A DNA stretch of 64,000 bases, taken from the NCBI GenBank assembly GCA_951640165.1, contig OX621264.1:2299001-2363000 (forward strand). The letters run 5' to 3'. The notes under the pieces were generated by a model that was not told the DNA's origin, did not search any database, and saw only the letters and a program-made list of their open reading frames with translations. The translations under genes were made by a program, and so were the position numbers. Shown here in pieces: positions 9,790 through 19,609 of the stretch. Origin of the DNA: Pseudoips prasinana (taxonomy: Eukaryota; Arthropoda; Insecta; Lepidoptera; Nolidae). The stretch's first letter is position 1; every line of letters begins with the position of its first letter.

Positions 9790-11715
9790 AAATTAAAAAT
9801 ATAACGAAAATACAAAAAGGGACTTCAGGAACATGTTATTAGAAACTAACTGGAGCAAAGGCATTAACACTTTTATAGAAAAATTCAGAGTAATGAATTC
9901 TTTTAATTTTAGAAAGTATAAATTTAAGTGTAATCTCAAAAGAAATGGAATGGCTAAGTAGGTTTCAAACGGAATACGAATAGCGAGTACATTTAAACGT
10001 TTCTTGAACACTATAGATAAAACCAATAGTGATAAGTCGTTTCTAGAATATAGAAGTAGATATATAAAAGTTTATAGAAAGGTAATTAGCACACAAAACG
10101 AATTGACGTTAGAAAAAAAATAGAAATGGCGTCAGACTCTAGTAAGGCAATACGGAAAATAGTAAATCAACGGCGAAATGTCACTATAACCTTTGACCAC
10201 GAACAACTAATGCTAAAAATTGACCACAAAGTTACGATTGACCCTAAGGAGGTGGTAACCATATGTTCAAAAAGTTTTGACAATGTTGTGCGCCTAAACA
10301 GCAATTGACCATAAATTAGCAATAACATGTTTGACTGAAAGTGTTAGTAGAATAGAATCAAACATGACCTTTGACTTAGTTACGCCCTTGGAAATATTTA
10401 ATATAGTGAAAAAAAACTTGTGTGTATTTATGTACACGCGTTAGAAGTTATACTTCTTAATATACAACTTGAACATAGTTATCAATTTTCATACCACCTA
10501 GAACTAACGTCATGCTGTTATTCACTCTCATACCACCTAGAACTAACTTCATGCTGTTAAATTTTTTGGTGTCGGTGTGCGCGCGCATCGTAAAAATTCA
10601 CTTTCATCATTTTTCTCCATCGCGCCAAAAGAAGTATAACTTCAAAAATGACTAATCAAGTACCAGTTATGCCGAAATACCCTTGACTGTTATCAAAGAC
10701 AATATTGACTTATTGGCAGAGCCTTAAGCATTGTTCAATAATGAATGTATCGGGATTGGCTTATTCCTCGATCAGTTCAAAATAGCTCGTGTTCTTCCGA
10801 TTTTTTAAAAAGGAAAAAAATGTGATTCAGCTAACTACCGACCGAGTTCTCTGTTGCCAGTGCTATCTAAAATTTTCGAAAAAATAATAAAAAGACCGTC
10901 TCATGAGGCACTTAAATAAGCACATGATCTTAAATTGTCAACAGTTTGGATACCGAAAATCTTTAGGCACCACAGATGCTATTGATGCTTTAATTGACGA
11001 AGTTGTATGTAAACTAAATGACAAATGTAAAGTGGCTGGTATTTTCCTAGACCTTAGCTCTGCCTTTGACACTGTGGACCATGGTATACTTTTGGCTAAG
11101 TTGGAACACTATGGGATACGGGGAATCGTGCTTGAACTATTCGCTTCTTACTTGCAGAATAGAAAACAATATGTAGAGATTAAGTCTGTAGTAGGTGGGG
11201 ATGAAAAAATATGTAAATGTCATCTAGTCACTATATTCCACGGTGTTCCCCAAGGCTCTGTTTTAGGTCCAATCTTTTTTACTTCGTTCCTGAATGACTT
11301 AACCAATTTAATAAGAAAACGTATAACAGATTTATTTTATTTTATAACAGATACTACACTTGTCATTTTTGCTGATGACACAAATGCGATAGCATCTTCA
11401 AATACTGTTGAAGATCTAGAAGTCAAGATTAATACGGTTTGTAACGCTTTCGAAATTTGGTTCGGTTCAAACAATTTAAAACTTAATGTAAATACAACAA
11501 AATGTGTACTTTTTCAGTCTACTGTTCGCAACAATACCAGGCTTCATGTAGTATCCTGCGGAGAAAAGGTTGATGTAGTAGAAAAAGTAAAATTTTTGGG
11601 AGTACACATTGATGCATATCTAAAATGGAAAGAAGAGGTTTTATGCTATTAGAAGTTTAAGAGAAGAACTTACTCTGCCTCAACTTAGAATAATATATTT
11701 TTCTATATATTGAAG
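9790..11715 (+). pseudogene. Degenerate non-LTR retrotransposon (Jockey/CR1-like) RT
   Basis: The best part is an open stretch at 10903-11652 with successive RT motifs: GYRKSLGTTDAID, FLDLSSAFDTVDH, GVPQGSVLGPIFF, FADDTNA in place of the usual Y/FADD box, then FLGVHID. The two catalytic aspartates are intact. Upstream pieces in other frames (NYRPSSLLPVLSKIFEKI at about 10840 and TFDLVTPLEIFNIVK at about 10372) belong to the same protein but are separated by frameshifts, stops and an insertion at 10429-10655. The frame breaks again after 11652 and ends near 11714. The endonuclease domain was not found. It is non-functional and sits inside a dispersed repeat. Confidence 0.8.
10429..10655. mobile_element. 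Small insertion inside the LINE, with inverted ends
   Basis: It is bounded by GAAGTTATACTTCTT at about 10445 and AAGAAGTATAACTTC at about 10629, which are inverted. Inside, a 30-bp segment (CATACCACCTAGAACTAAC..) occurs twice. It separates two coding fragments of the RT pseudogene. Confidence 0.5.
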
Positions 11716-12092
11716 AAAACATTATAATGATTATAAATTGTACAGAACTGTGTAACTTGCGCGCGTTGATTTTATATAAGACAAACGAATATGGCCGCGA
11801 TCGGACGTTCCCGCTGCGGTGGCGCCCTCTCTTCCGCTTAGCAACTTGCGTTTTGTTTCATGCATCGACATATTTCCGGCCTTGGAAGGTGGAACATGCT
11901 TCAGCTTCCAATATAAATGCCAATCATAGTGTTACTGCTCATATTTTAATGAGTTCATAAATGAGAAACGACAAATGTAACAACGTATTCTTGACCGTTA
12001 TGTATGATAGTTTTTGTTAGTTTTATTTTGTATTTTAGATTTTAAAACAACAAATGTTTCAACACAATGTAAATTGTTAAGAAATAAATGAC
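11716..12092. other. Probable 3' part of the LINE insertion; no gene
   Basis: AT-rich sequence with stop codons in all frames, lying between the end of the RT remnant and the resumed host repeat. A reading frame at 11727-11960 has no recognisable domain. Confidence 0.4.
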
Positions 12093-12405
12093 TTATGATA
12101 TTGAGGTTTCTAATATCATTTTTTTCTAAACTGAATAATTTGCGCGAAAGACTTCCAAAGTGGTGAAATGAGTATCCTCCCCCACCCCTGTAACTTCCAA
12201 AATAAGGAATTGATAAAACTAAAAAAATATATATAATGTACAATACCATGCAATAGTAAGTAGTTTTTAATACGACGTAAATCGTAAACCGCTATTTACC
12301 TTTCATTGAATCAACTCAAATGTCAATATAAATAAAAAAAATGTTACTTGCTGCTACGGATCCCTTCATGGGCGAGTTCGACTCGCTCTTGGCCGTTTTT
12401 ACGTA

Positions 12406-12664
12406 TAATTATTTATTTATTATATGTTATATGTTAGCGTGTATAGTACCCTCACTTTCCCAAGCGGCAATTCGCAATAAAATGCTCAGCTCGTAAAACT
12501 GCGTCCATAAAACGTGGTTTTCCCACGACAGTTCTTCGAACCCACACCGCATGCAATCAATCTAACTTGTTAATCGGACGAAGAATGTGTAATTTGTATT
12601 TTGGTCACGGTGCTAGCAATTTAGTCACCATTTTGTCATTGTTACTTAATTAAAACTTGAAACT
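12406..12664. other. Unassigned spacer
   Basis: No gene or repeat recognised. Confidence 0.4.
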
Positions 12665-12882
12665 TAAATATCTTGGGACACCTAACACACTGCCATCTGA
12701 TTCCAAACTAGACAGAGCTTGTACAGACGCCAGCACATCAAGCTACCCCAATCTGTCAAATTTCCCCAATTGAGAGTGAACCTTATACTTACGTGATAAA
12801 GTTGTAAATCTATAAAAGAAATTTGACAGATTGGGGTAGCTAGATGTGCTGGCGTCTGTACTATGAACACTAGACAACTAAT
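12665..12882 (-). repeat. SINE-B tail fragment split by MITE-1
   Basis: TCTTGGGACACC..AGAGCTTGTA lies to the left and CTATGAACACTAGACAACTA to the right of MITE-1 copy c. Together they give the usual SINE-B tail (complement). The head is absent. Confidence 0.75.
12724..12858. mobile_element. MITE-1 copy c
   Basis: The best preserved copy. It has a TA on both sides, inverted ends CAGACGCCAGCACATCAAGC / complement, and arms running about 40 bp to AATCTGTCAAATTT. The TA target duplication and small size fit a Tc1/mariner-type non-autonomous element. Confidence 0.9.
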
Positions 12883-12893
12883 TTGCATATAAT

Positions 12894-13131
12894 GACGGTC
12901 ACCGTAGCCTAGTTGGTAGTGCTCCTGCCTACGAAGCTGGTGGTCCTGGGTTCGAGTCCCGGTAAGTGCAAATATTCGTGTGATAAGCACGAATATTTGT
13001 TTCTGAGTCATGGATGTTTTTTATGTATTTAAGTATTTATCTATCTATATAAGTATGTATATCGTCACCTGGTACCCATAGTACAAGCTTTGCTTAGTTT
13101 GGGGCTAGGATGATCTGTGTGACATTGTCCC
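12894..13131 (+). repeat. SINE-A, full copy
   Basis: Starts GACGGTCACCG. Box A TAGCCTAGTTGG and box B GGTTCGAGTCCC (one change) are present, with the full body to GACATTGTCCC and an A-rich tail. Confidence 0.9.
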
Positions 13132-13243
13132 AATATAAAAAAAAAAAAAAATTGTCGCCATGTTGTCATTGTTACTTAATTAAAACTATATAAATATCTT
13201 GGGACAACTAACAGACGGCCATCTGATCCCAAACTAGACAGAG

Positions 13244-14033
13244 GCTTTTTTTTTCAACGTGGTGGAAACCTTTTATAAGTCCCCGTAGTTGGGGAGACTA
13301 CGGGGTATGTGGGAATCCCCGTGGGCTACCCACTAAAATCACCACGATAGCGTAGCCTCTCGGTGCTGTGGGTGATGGCTCCGGCAACTCGAGACGATCT
13401 CCATCCGGCACCATCATTTCACATATGCATCTTAAAGAAGCTCTCCCCGAGGGGCAAAGATGTTGGTGCCCCCCGAAGCACTCCTTGTTCGTAGGCAACC
13501 TGCAGCTATCACAAGTTGCCTCTTCGCATGAGCACCTTCTGCATGGACGGCCAGAGTCCCCACTCCAACCGCCCGTGATCCCAGAACAGGCGCCTCACTG
13601 GCAGCTTGTATGCCACCTATCATGGGCCGCTTCGACTCTCTCGCAATGGATTTAGTGGCCACAACCGCTTTTCAGCGCCTTAAGTTCTCCGGCGCCTTAT
13701 GCACCTACGGGCAGGATCAGCGGCATCTCCCGATCCCTCTCAGCGGCCTTCTTCCGCAGCATCACCGCCTCGCAAAAGGAGACCACTGCCTTCCAGGTAT
13801 CATTCTCCGCCAACATAGGTTCTACTATAGCTGGCGGAGAAAGATCTCTCCGAGTCCGTACTTCCAAGACTCGCCTTTCTGCCTCCCAAGCCGGGCACTC
13901 TCCAAGTGTATGTTGGGCTGAGTCCTGGGCTCTTCCACAATGGTAGCGTTGTGCCGTCAACTCTCTTCCTATTCGACACAGATGCTCACCGAAATATCCA
14001 TGTGTAGGTAAGGTTGCATCTGCTGCCTATCCA
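13244..14033 (-). pseudogene. R1-group LINE, 3' fragment
   Basis: A GC-rich minus-strand block. The frame at 13697-13960 carries an HTLGECPAW motif, then RRDLSPPAI..ML and a VVSFCEAVMLRKKAAERDRE segment. This is typical of the C-terminus of R1/TRAS/SART-type ORF2, with the C..H...C zinc motif before it. Downstream frames are shifted. The 3' end is a T-run (polyA on the minus strand) at 13246-13255. A perfect 13-bp target duplication, AAACTAGACAGAG, flanks it at 13231-13243 and 14034-14046. Confidence 0.85.
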
Positions 14034-14065
14034 AAACTAGACAGAGCCTGTACTGTGGCAATCAG

Positions 14066-14263
14066 GGTTTCTGCCGGCTAAGTCGCCGAACATCGATTTC
14101 TTAAATGGCGTTCAAATAAATAAAGGTTAAAAACGTCATAAATGGTCCGGAAACGACTGTCATCGTTGAAGCCGATTTAACGATTGATTAAGTCTTTTTA
14201 ACCTTTATTTATTTGAATGCCATTTAAAACATCGATGTTCGGTGACTTAGCCGGTACAGTCCC
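14066..14263. mobile_element. Hairpin element H, copy 2 (internally deleted)
   Basis: About 198 bp. It shows the GCCGGCTAAGTCGCCGAACA arm and its complement but lacks about 45 bp of the left arm and centre seen in the other copies. It is inserted in SINE-B. Confidence 0.8.
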
Positions 14264-14289
14264 AGACAACTAATTAAGATCCTTACTTC

Positions 14290-14640
14290 ATATTATACAT
14301 GTGAAAGTAACTCTGTCTGTCTGTCGCGCTATTACGCCAAAACTACTGAACCGATTTAAATGAAATTTGGTACACAGATAGTCTAGAGCCTGAGAAAGAC
14401 CATAGGCTACTTTTCAATACGAAAAAAGGGTTGTAAAAGGTTGAAAGAGGGTGAAAAGTTGTAGGAAAGTATAGTCATATATAGAGCTAGAGGTTTGAAA
14501 CTTATTTTTTACGCTGTTAATTCGATTTTATATACCTAATAAATATGACATTTAAAGTTTGTAAAAGTGTTACCCCCAAGGGCTCAATATAACAATAGAA
14601 AAAAGAGGATGACAGCTTTTATGGAAATATCTAAGGTTTA
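14290..14640 (+). repeat. Dispersed repeat zeta
   Basis: Shares GCGCTATTACGCCAAAACTA, CTGAACCGATTTAAATGAAA and GAGAAAGACCATAGGCTAC with the complement of 21850-22035. Non-coding. Confidence 0.6.
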
Positions 14641-14683
14641 CGTGAATGATTTATAAGTTTGCGACAAGAGACAAAATATTTGA

Positions 14684-15023
14684 GATATCTACTATATAAA
14701 AATAAGTCGGGTTTTCCTTCCTGACGCTTAACTCCAGAACGCACGAACCGATTTCCACGGTTTTGCATTCGTTGGAAAGGTCTCGGGCTCCGTGAGGTTT
14801 ATAGCAAAACAAATTTATAAAATTTAACGCGAGTAACACCGCGGGGCACAGCTAGTCTACTATATAAAAATAAGTCGGGTTTTCCTTCCTGACGCTATAA
14901 CTCCAGAACGCACGAACCGATTTCCACGGTTTTGTATTTGTTGGAGAGGTCTCGGGCTCCGTGAGGTTTATAGCAAAGAAAATTTATAAAATTTAACGCG
15001 GGTAACACCGCGGGGCACAGCCA
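14684..15023 (+). repeat. Tandem duplicate of a 169-bp repeat unit
   Basis: Two head-to-tail copies of CTACTATATAAAAATAAGTC..CCGCGGGGCACAGC at 14684-14854 and 14855-15023 differ at few positions. The unit ends in the same GGGGCACAGCTAGT motif that bounds repeat beta. Confidence 0.8.
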
Positions 15024-15049
15024 GTTCTAAATAGATATGTATATATTTC

Positions 15050-15185
15050 TAAATATACCTGGCCTGTGTGAATGGAACAACCGGAAGGGGAAGACCTCGT
15101 CGAACATTCTCTGACCAAATCGGAGACGTTTTCAAGAAAGGAGTAGCCTAAACCGGCGAGCATGTATGAAGAATATAATAACTTG
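15050..15185 (+). pseudogene. RTE-like LINE C-terminal tail
   Basis: Same tail as 6131 ([11 protein letters not shown].., then [11 protein letters not shown]) with a small deletion after the KK. Non-functional. Confidence 0.65.
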
Positions 15186-15344
15186 TTATGCATATTGACA
15201 TTATTGTATCTATATTATTTAATTAATTAGTAAAACTCAGTCGTTAATATAAATTGTTATTACTAATCATAATTAATGTAAATTTTTTTTGCAACTTAAT
15301 ATTGTTTAATGCTTTTAAAATTATATATTTTATATGCAACTAGC
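15186..15344. other. AT-rich spacer
   Basis: Nothing recognised. Confidence 0.4.
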
Positions 15345-15655
15345 TGTGCCCCGCGGTTTTACCCGCTATAAATTTTATAAATTATCACAGCTCCTCCCCC
15401 GTCGGTGATAGCGTGATAATATGTAGCCTATATGTTGAACCGACCTCTTAGTAATATTCATGCAAAATTTGAAGTAAATCCATGCAGTACTTTTTGAGTT
15501 TAGCCCGGACATACATACAGACAAACAGACACACAGACAAAAATTCTAAAAACTGTATTTTTGGCTTCGATATCGATTGTAGATCACGCCCAAAGTATAC
15601 TATTTAAAAAATATTCAATGTACAGTTTTGACTTTCCTACGATTTTATTATATGT
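15345..15655 (+). repeat. Dispersed repeat beta, full copy
   Basis: Begins at ACTAGCTGTGCCCCGCGG and passes GATAGCGTGATAATATGTAG and GTACTTTTTGAGTTTAGCCC to a TTTTATTATATG end. Minus copies lie at 41192, 53806 and 60745. It has no ORF. This is a common lepidopteran-type dispersed unit. Confidence 0.75.
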
Positions 15656-15870
15656 ATCATCATCATCATCATTACAGCTTAAATAAGTCCACTGCTGGAC
15701 AAGCCTCCCTCAAGAATCATCTTGAGGGGATATGCCATAATCGCCACGCTTGGCAGGCGGGTTGGCGATCGCAGTATGATGGTCGTAGTACTCAGAAGGA
15801 AGCTGCTTCCCGTCCTCTGGTAGATATTCCCTCGGGTCGACTTCTACGCCCCCCACGGGATGAGATGGGG
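15656..15870 (+). repeat. Dispersed repeat gamma, longest copy
   Basis: ATCATCATCATCATC start, CCACTGCTGGACAAGCC, then ATAATCGCCACGCTTGGCAG. The first part equals the inverted RTE 3' end, so the unit may be an RTE-mobilised tail. Confidence 0.6.
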
Positions 15871-16127
15871 TGATGATATTCTGATCCTGATATTTGTTAT
15901 ATGTATAGATTATATAAATATAACCTTAGTTAATGTATTTGGCTACTTTTATTGTATAGTATTATATTGTATTCAACATTTATAGTTAATTATTGCTAAT
16001 TTGATATGCATGCTGTGTTAGCCTATAAGTGATTATTACACGAAAAGCTGTAACATTTAGCTTGTAACTCTGGCTTATAATGTGTAAATAATTGCTGGTT
16101 AACCTATTAAAAAAAAAAAAAAAAATA
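15871..16127. other. AT-rich spacer ending in an A-run
   Basis: The A-run at about 16110-16125 may be the polyA tail of an otherwise unrecognised retro-insertion. Confidence 0.4.
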
Positions 16128-16220
16128 ACAGTAATCGAGGCAAAAGACGTGTGCAAAGATCGTGACAAATGGAACTCCGTTGTCTCTGCCTACCCCTCTG
16201 GGAAACAGGCGTGTGTCTAT
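16128..16220 (+). pseudogene. RTE-like LINE tail, last residues
   Basis: Encodes the region seen at 6290-6350, including an intact PSGKQA-type end followed by GTATGTATGTA. Confidence 0.6.
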
Positions 16221-16555
16221 GTATGTATGTAAGTCGTACTGAGTTTTCTGGCAGTGTTTCTCGTAACTGCCACGTCATGCACTGCACGGTAGGGTAAAAA
16301 AAAAATATTGACGTGAGTTACCTACTACACTAAAGGCATTGACACTGTTGCATGTCAAAGTAACAAATGCGATAATTAGTCCCATTTGTGACGAGGTCAA
16401 ACGCGCGACTGCCGATAGCGATGCCAACATCCGTGACTTGTGAGCCATTTCGGTTAATAAAAAAATCATTTATTTTCAGACCAGCAGATCCATAGTGTTA
16501 GTAACAATATATCTTACAGGCTATGTTAGTATACATAATAAATTCATACCACATG
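16221..16555. other. Non-coding stretch
   Basis: No gene seen; short frames only. Confidence 0.4.
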
Positions 16556-16559
16556 GGCA

Positions 16560-16862
16560 GACTCACCGAACCTTAACAACATGTATCTCGGTGAACCTAC
16601 CAACCAGGGCTGAATCTAGCTGTTCACCCACCATCCTCAGGACTCTGTTCGAGCTACGTTGCACCCTGTACGTCAGTGATGCAATCTTTTTTAGCATTAC
16701 TGCATAAAAGTCATCCACGCAAGCATCGTCAAACATACCTGACGCACTACAGAAGCGTGGGAGCCGGAACAGAGCCCTGAAGATGTTGTTGTATTGAATG
16801 CGTAGGGCATTGTATAATATTAGAGGTTTAGATGCAATGGGGGACCGGTCGGTTGGCGTGGT
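16560..16862 (-). pseudogene. LINE C-terminal fragment
   Basis: The minus-strand frame contains YNNIFRALFRLPRFCSASGM, MFDDACVDDFYAVM and LDSALVGRF. This pattern is known from the C-terminal region of lepidopteran LINE ORFs with a YNN.LR.L..LPR.CSAS block. No RT catalytic motif is present. Confidence 0.65.
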
Positions 16863-16877
16863 TGGTACATAAATAAA

Positions 16878-16965
16878 TAAATATCCTGGGACATTATTCA
16901 TACACGGCCATCTGATCCTAAACTAAGCAGAGCTTGTATTATGGAAACCAGATAACTGATATATT
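16878..16965 (-). repeat. SINE-B tail fragment
   Basis: CCTGGGACATTATTCATAC through AGAGCTTGTATTATGGAAAC. It has no MITE at its TA site. Confidence 0.75.
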
Positions 16966-16974
16966 AACTATATA

Positions 16975-17125
16975 CCCGCGTTTAACTTCATAAATTATAG
17001 CCTATGAGTTATTGGGATATATAAGCTATATTACTACTAAGTTTCATCAAAATCCGTTCGGTAGTTTTTGCGTGAAAGAGTAACAAACATTATAGACTCA
17101 CAAACTTTCGCCTTTATAATATCAG
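16975..17125 (-). repeat. Fragment of beta/delta-type dispersed repeat
   Basis: GGATATATAAGCTATATTAC, then AAAATCCGTTCGGTAGTTTT, ending CAAACTTTCGCCTTTATAAT. The middle equals the RTE target sequence at about 39118-39140. Confidence 0.5.
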
Positions 17126-17135
17126 TGTGATGATT

Positions 17136-17490
17136 ACACCCACATTCAGGACAAACAGACATGTTCATGCAAACAACTGTCCTGTCTGTCCTGGGGCTCT
17201 ACCGGCTAAGTCACTGAACATCGATTTCTTAAATGGCGTTTAATTAAAAATGACTTAATCAATCGTTAAATCGGCTTCCATGAGCACATGTGACGTCATA
17301 AATGGTCCGGAATCGATTGTCCACGTTGAGGCCGATGTAACGATGGATTAACTCATTTTTAACCTTTATTTATTTGAACGCCATTTAAGGAATCGATGTT
17401 CGGCGACTTAGCCGGTAGAGGCCCTGGGTGGGAATCGAAACCAGGCCCTGCGGCGTGCAAAGCAAGCATTTACCAACCACAGGCCTAATC
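17136..17490 (-). repeat. SINE-B head region split by hairpin H3
   Basis: In the minus sense the head (box B complement GGGAATCGAAACC) and the GCATGAACATGTCTGTTTGT region are separated by the hairpin at 17193-17424. Confidence 0.7.
17193..17424. mobile_element. Hairpin element H, copy 3
   Basis: GGGGCTCTACCGGCTAAGTC start and complementary end, with part of the left arm (about 12 bp of the AAATAAATAAAGG block) missing. Confidence 0.85.
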
Positions 17491-17502
17491 ATACTTAATC
17501 AA

Positions 17503-17775
17503 TGCTTTCCTTTCACGCCCCAGGACAGATATTTGTGTGCATGAACATGTCTGTTTGTCCTGAGTTTGGGTGTACTACCTCAGTTATCTGCTTTCCATAG
17601 TACAGACGCCAGCGCATCAAGCTACCCCAATCTGTCAAATTTCCCCAATTGAAAGTGAACCTTATACTTATGTGATAAAGTTGAAAATCTATATAAGAAA
17701 TTTGACAGATTGGCTAAAATTTGGCAGATTGGTTAGCTGAATGCGCTGGCGTCTGCACAAGCTCTGCTTGTTGTG
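17503..17775 (+). repeat. SINE-B copy split by MITE-1
   Basis: TTCCTTTCACGCC, GCATGAACATGTCTGTTTGT and CTGCTTTCCATAGTA lie before MITE-1 copy d, and CAAGCTCTGCTTG follows it. Without the MITE the SINE is continuous. Confidence 0.8.
17603..17755. mobile_element. MITE-1 copy d
   Basis: CAGACGCCAGCGCATCAAGC ends, with a duplicated GGCAGATTGG segment enlarging it to 153 bp. A left TA is present; the right side has CA. Confidence 0.85.
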
Positions 17776-17829
17776 TTATGTGAATGTGTTCTCATTTTTG
17801 ACACTCAGTTTATGATCTCTTCTCAGTTT

Positions 17830-18610
17830 CTCAATAGGTCAAAACTAAGTACGTATAATATTACATGCTGTAATATGTAGAATCAGGCTTGGATTCTGTT
17901 GCACTCCAGTGTTCTTGCACAAGATCAGGGGCTCTACCGGCTAAGTCGCCGAACATCGATTTCTTAAATGGCGTTCAAATATATAAAGGTTAAAAATGAC
18001 TAAATCAATCGTTAAATCGGCTTCCATGAGCACATGTGACGTCATAAATGGTCCGGAATCGATTGTCCACGTTGAAGCCGATTTAACGATTCATTAAGTC
18101 ATTTTTAACCTTTATTTATTTGAACGCCATTTAAGAAATCGATGTTCGGCAACTTAGCCGGTGGAGCCCCAGGGTGCGCGACAATTCCCTATGCGAGTGT
18201 GGCTTGGATGACGGCACTATTGATCACATTTTCTTAGGTTGCCAGTTATATAACTTGTTACCATTAAAACAAATAATTTCAAAATTAAAAATTCAGCAAC
18301 CAGTGAATGTTCGACACCTCCTATCATTTTTTCCTGATCCTCAAATGATTAGTGCGTTTATTAAATTTATATCAAGTAACAAAATAAAATTATAGGACAT
18401 GCATGTATGTATATGTATTTCTGTGTTTAATTTATGTAAATATATATAAATAACTAACAATGATTTATGTTTGTTTTTGTTACAGGTATCAAAATCGTAC
18501 CACAATTTAGTATTTATTATAAATATAAAACATAATCCTGCATTATCCCATGTGTAGCCATTACATGACACAGGCAAAATGGCTGAAAGTAAAGGCGGAT
18601 TGCCATTAAT
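17830..18610 (+). pseudogene. I-group LINE C-terminal fragment, split by hairpin H4
   Basis: Before the hairpin the frame gives RLGFCCTPVFLHKI. After it, RDNSLCECGLDDGTIDHIF and a terminus ending NKIKL at 18395. These match the C-terminus of the intact LINE ORF2 at 43824-47576 (RLGFCCSPVFLHKIR; SLCECGLDEGSLDHIFF; NGIKL), including the C-x-C...H..C zinc-like motif. The 3' untranslated part probably reaches the A-run near 18610. It is strongly 5'-truncated. Confidence 0.8.
17928..18170. mobile_element. Hairpin element H, copy 4
   Basis: A 243-bp copy with nearly complete complementary arms (GGGGCTCTACCGGCTAAGTC / complement), inserted in the coding part of an I-group LINE remnant. Confidence 0.9.
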
Positions 18611-18789
18611 AAAAAAAAATATTACACGCTTCCAAATGAACACCTATGTCAACTAAATATAATTTGTTATATTTTCTTTGATAGAAATTAAGTTAAGGAT
18701 TATAGATCTGTGCTTGATGAGAGACATCTACTTAAATCACTGTACCACCTGTGCAGTCCTGTCCATTATTATTATAAAAACATAGCCAG
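18611..18789. other. AT-rich spacer
   Basis: Nothing recognised. Confidence 0.4.
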
Positions 18790-19012
18790 ATTCTCTCACC
18801 AATCCGTAACTGTTTGGCAAGGTTAAGCAACTAGGCTCACGGTCAGTCCATAGATTGGTGACCGCCAAAGTGGTTTAATTTCTGAGCATTTCCATGCTTT
18901 GGATGGCACTTTAAGCTGTTGGTCCCAGTTGGTGCAACTGCACCAACTGGGACTGCACTGTTTAACAACTATTGCCTAACTAGGCAATAGTTGTTAAACC
19001 ATGTCAGAAGGC
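18790..19012 (+). repeat. 5S rRNA-derived repeat, copy 1
   Basis: CAAGGTTAAGCAACTAGGCT then GTCAGTCCATAGATTGGTGACC resemble the 5S rRNA internal promoter region (GAAGTTAAGCAAC...GGATGGGTGACC). It is followed by a non-5S body shared with 34506 and 53570. The tail holds two small palindromes (CCAACTGG..; CTATTGCCTAACTAGGCAATAG). It resembles a SINE with a 5S-type head. Confidence 0.7.
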
Positions 19013-19204
19013 CTATATGTATATGTAAGTAAGTAAGATAATAATCGCTGAATGTTTATTTTAAATTTGTTCTAAATTATGATGATATAGCAAATTGATT
19101 GATAGATTATTTTTTAAATATTTATTTTATATCTCTATTTTAAAGTATGAATTGCAAGAATTATTTGTCTATGAATTATAATCATTTTTATGATTCCAAA
19201 CCCA

Positions 19205-19490
19205 AATTATAAAACGGGACCCTATTTACTAAGACTTCTCTGTCTGCCTGTCTATCACCAGGCTGTATCTCATGCACCGTGATAGTTAGACAGTTGAAAT
19301 TTTCACAGATCATGTATTTCTGTTGCCGCTATAACAACCAATACCAATAAACAAAAAAAAATGAAAATTTAAGGGGCTCCCATACAACAAATGTGAATTA
19401 TTTGCCCATTTTTATAAATAATGGCTGACTCCTCATGAAGGGTTCCCTCTTCATGAGCAAGTCAGACTAGCACTTGGCAGGTTTATCGCC
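19205..19490 (+). repeat. Dispersed repeat alpha
   Basis: Starts AAAACGGGACCCTATTTACT and contains TGTATCTCATGCACCGTGAT and TTGCCGCTATAACAACCAAT. It ends GCACTTGGCAGG and matches 62282-62665. It lies 3' of sugarless. Confidence 0.7.
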
Positions 19491-19609
19491 ATCCGCTTTG
19501 AATTGGTTAATATGTCATAACTATGTATCTCATTCAAAGGAACTGTAAAGTTCTTGTGAGTAATAAAGTTCTTTAAACCTAGATAATAAATATTAATTGT
19601 CACTTACTT

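Larger units (their letters stand above)
9495..12405 (+). repeat. Large dispersed repeat, split by a 2.3-kb insertion
   Basis: The left part (9495-9785) starts AGGGTTCCGTAGCC and reaches GGTCTTCAAAAATGA. The right part (12093-12405) resumes at GATATTGAGG and ends CGGATCCCTTCATGGGCGAG..CTTGGCCG. The two parts appear to be halves of one lepidopteran-type repeat separated by the LINE at 9790-11715. The join is my inference from the flanks and from known repeats of this style. Confidence 0.5.
13196..14290 (-). repeat. SINE-B tail, split by an R1-type LINE and a hairpin element
   Basis: The pieces at 13196-13243, 14034-14065 and 14264-14290 line up as one SINE-B tail in the minus sense. The LINE (13244-14033) and hairpin H2 (14066-14263) interrupt it. 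Confidence 0.75.

Noticed and set aside
12894..12965. tRNA gene suggested by good A and B boxes
   Set aside because: The same head recurs in many copies attached to a fixed non-tRNA body, with no aminoacyl-stem 3' half. These are SINE heads. The same holds for SINE-B, SINE-C and SINE-D.
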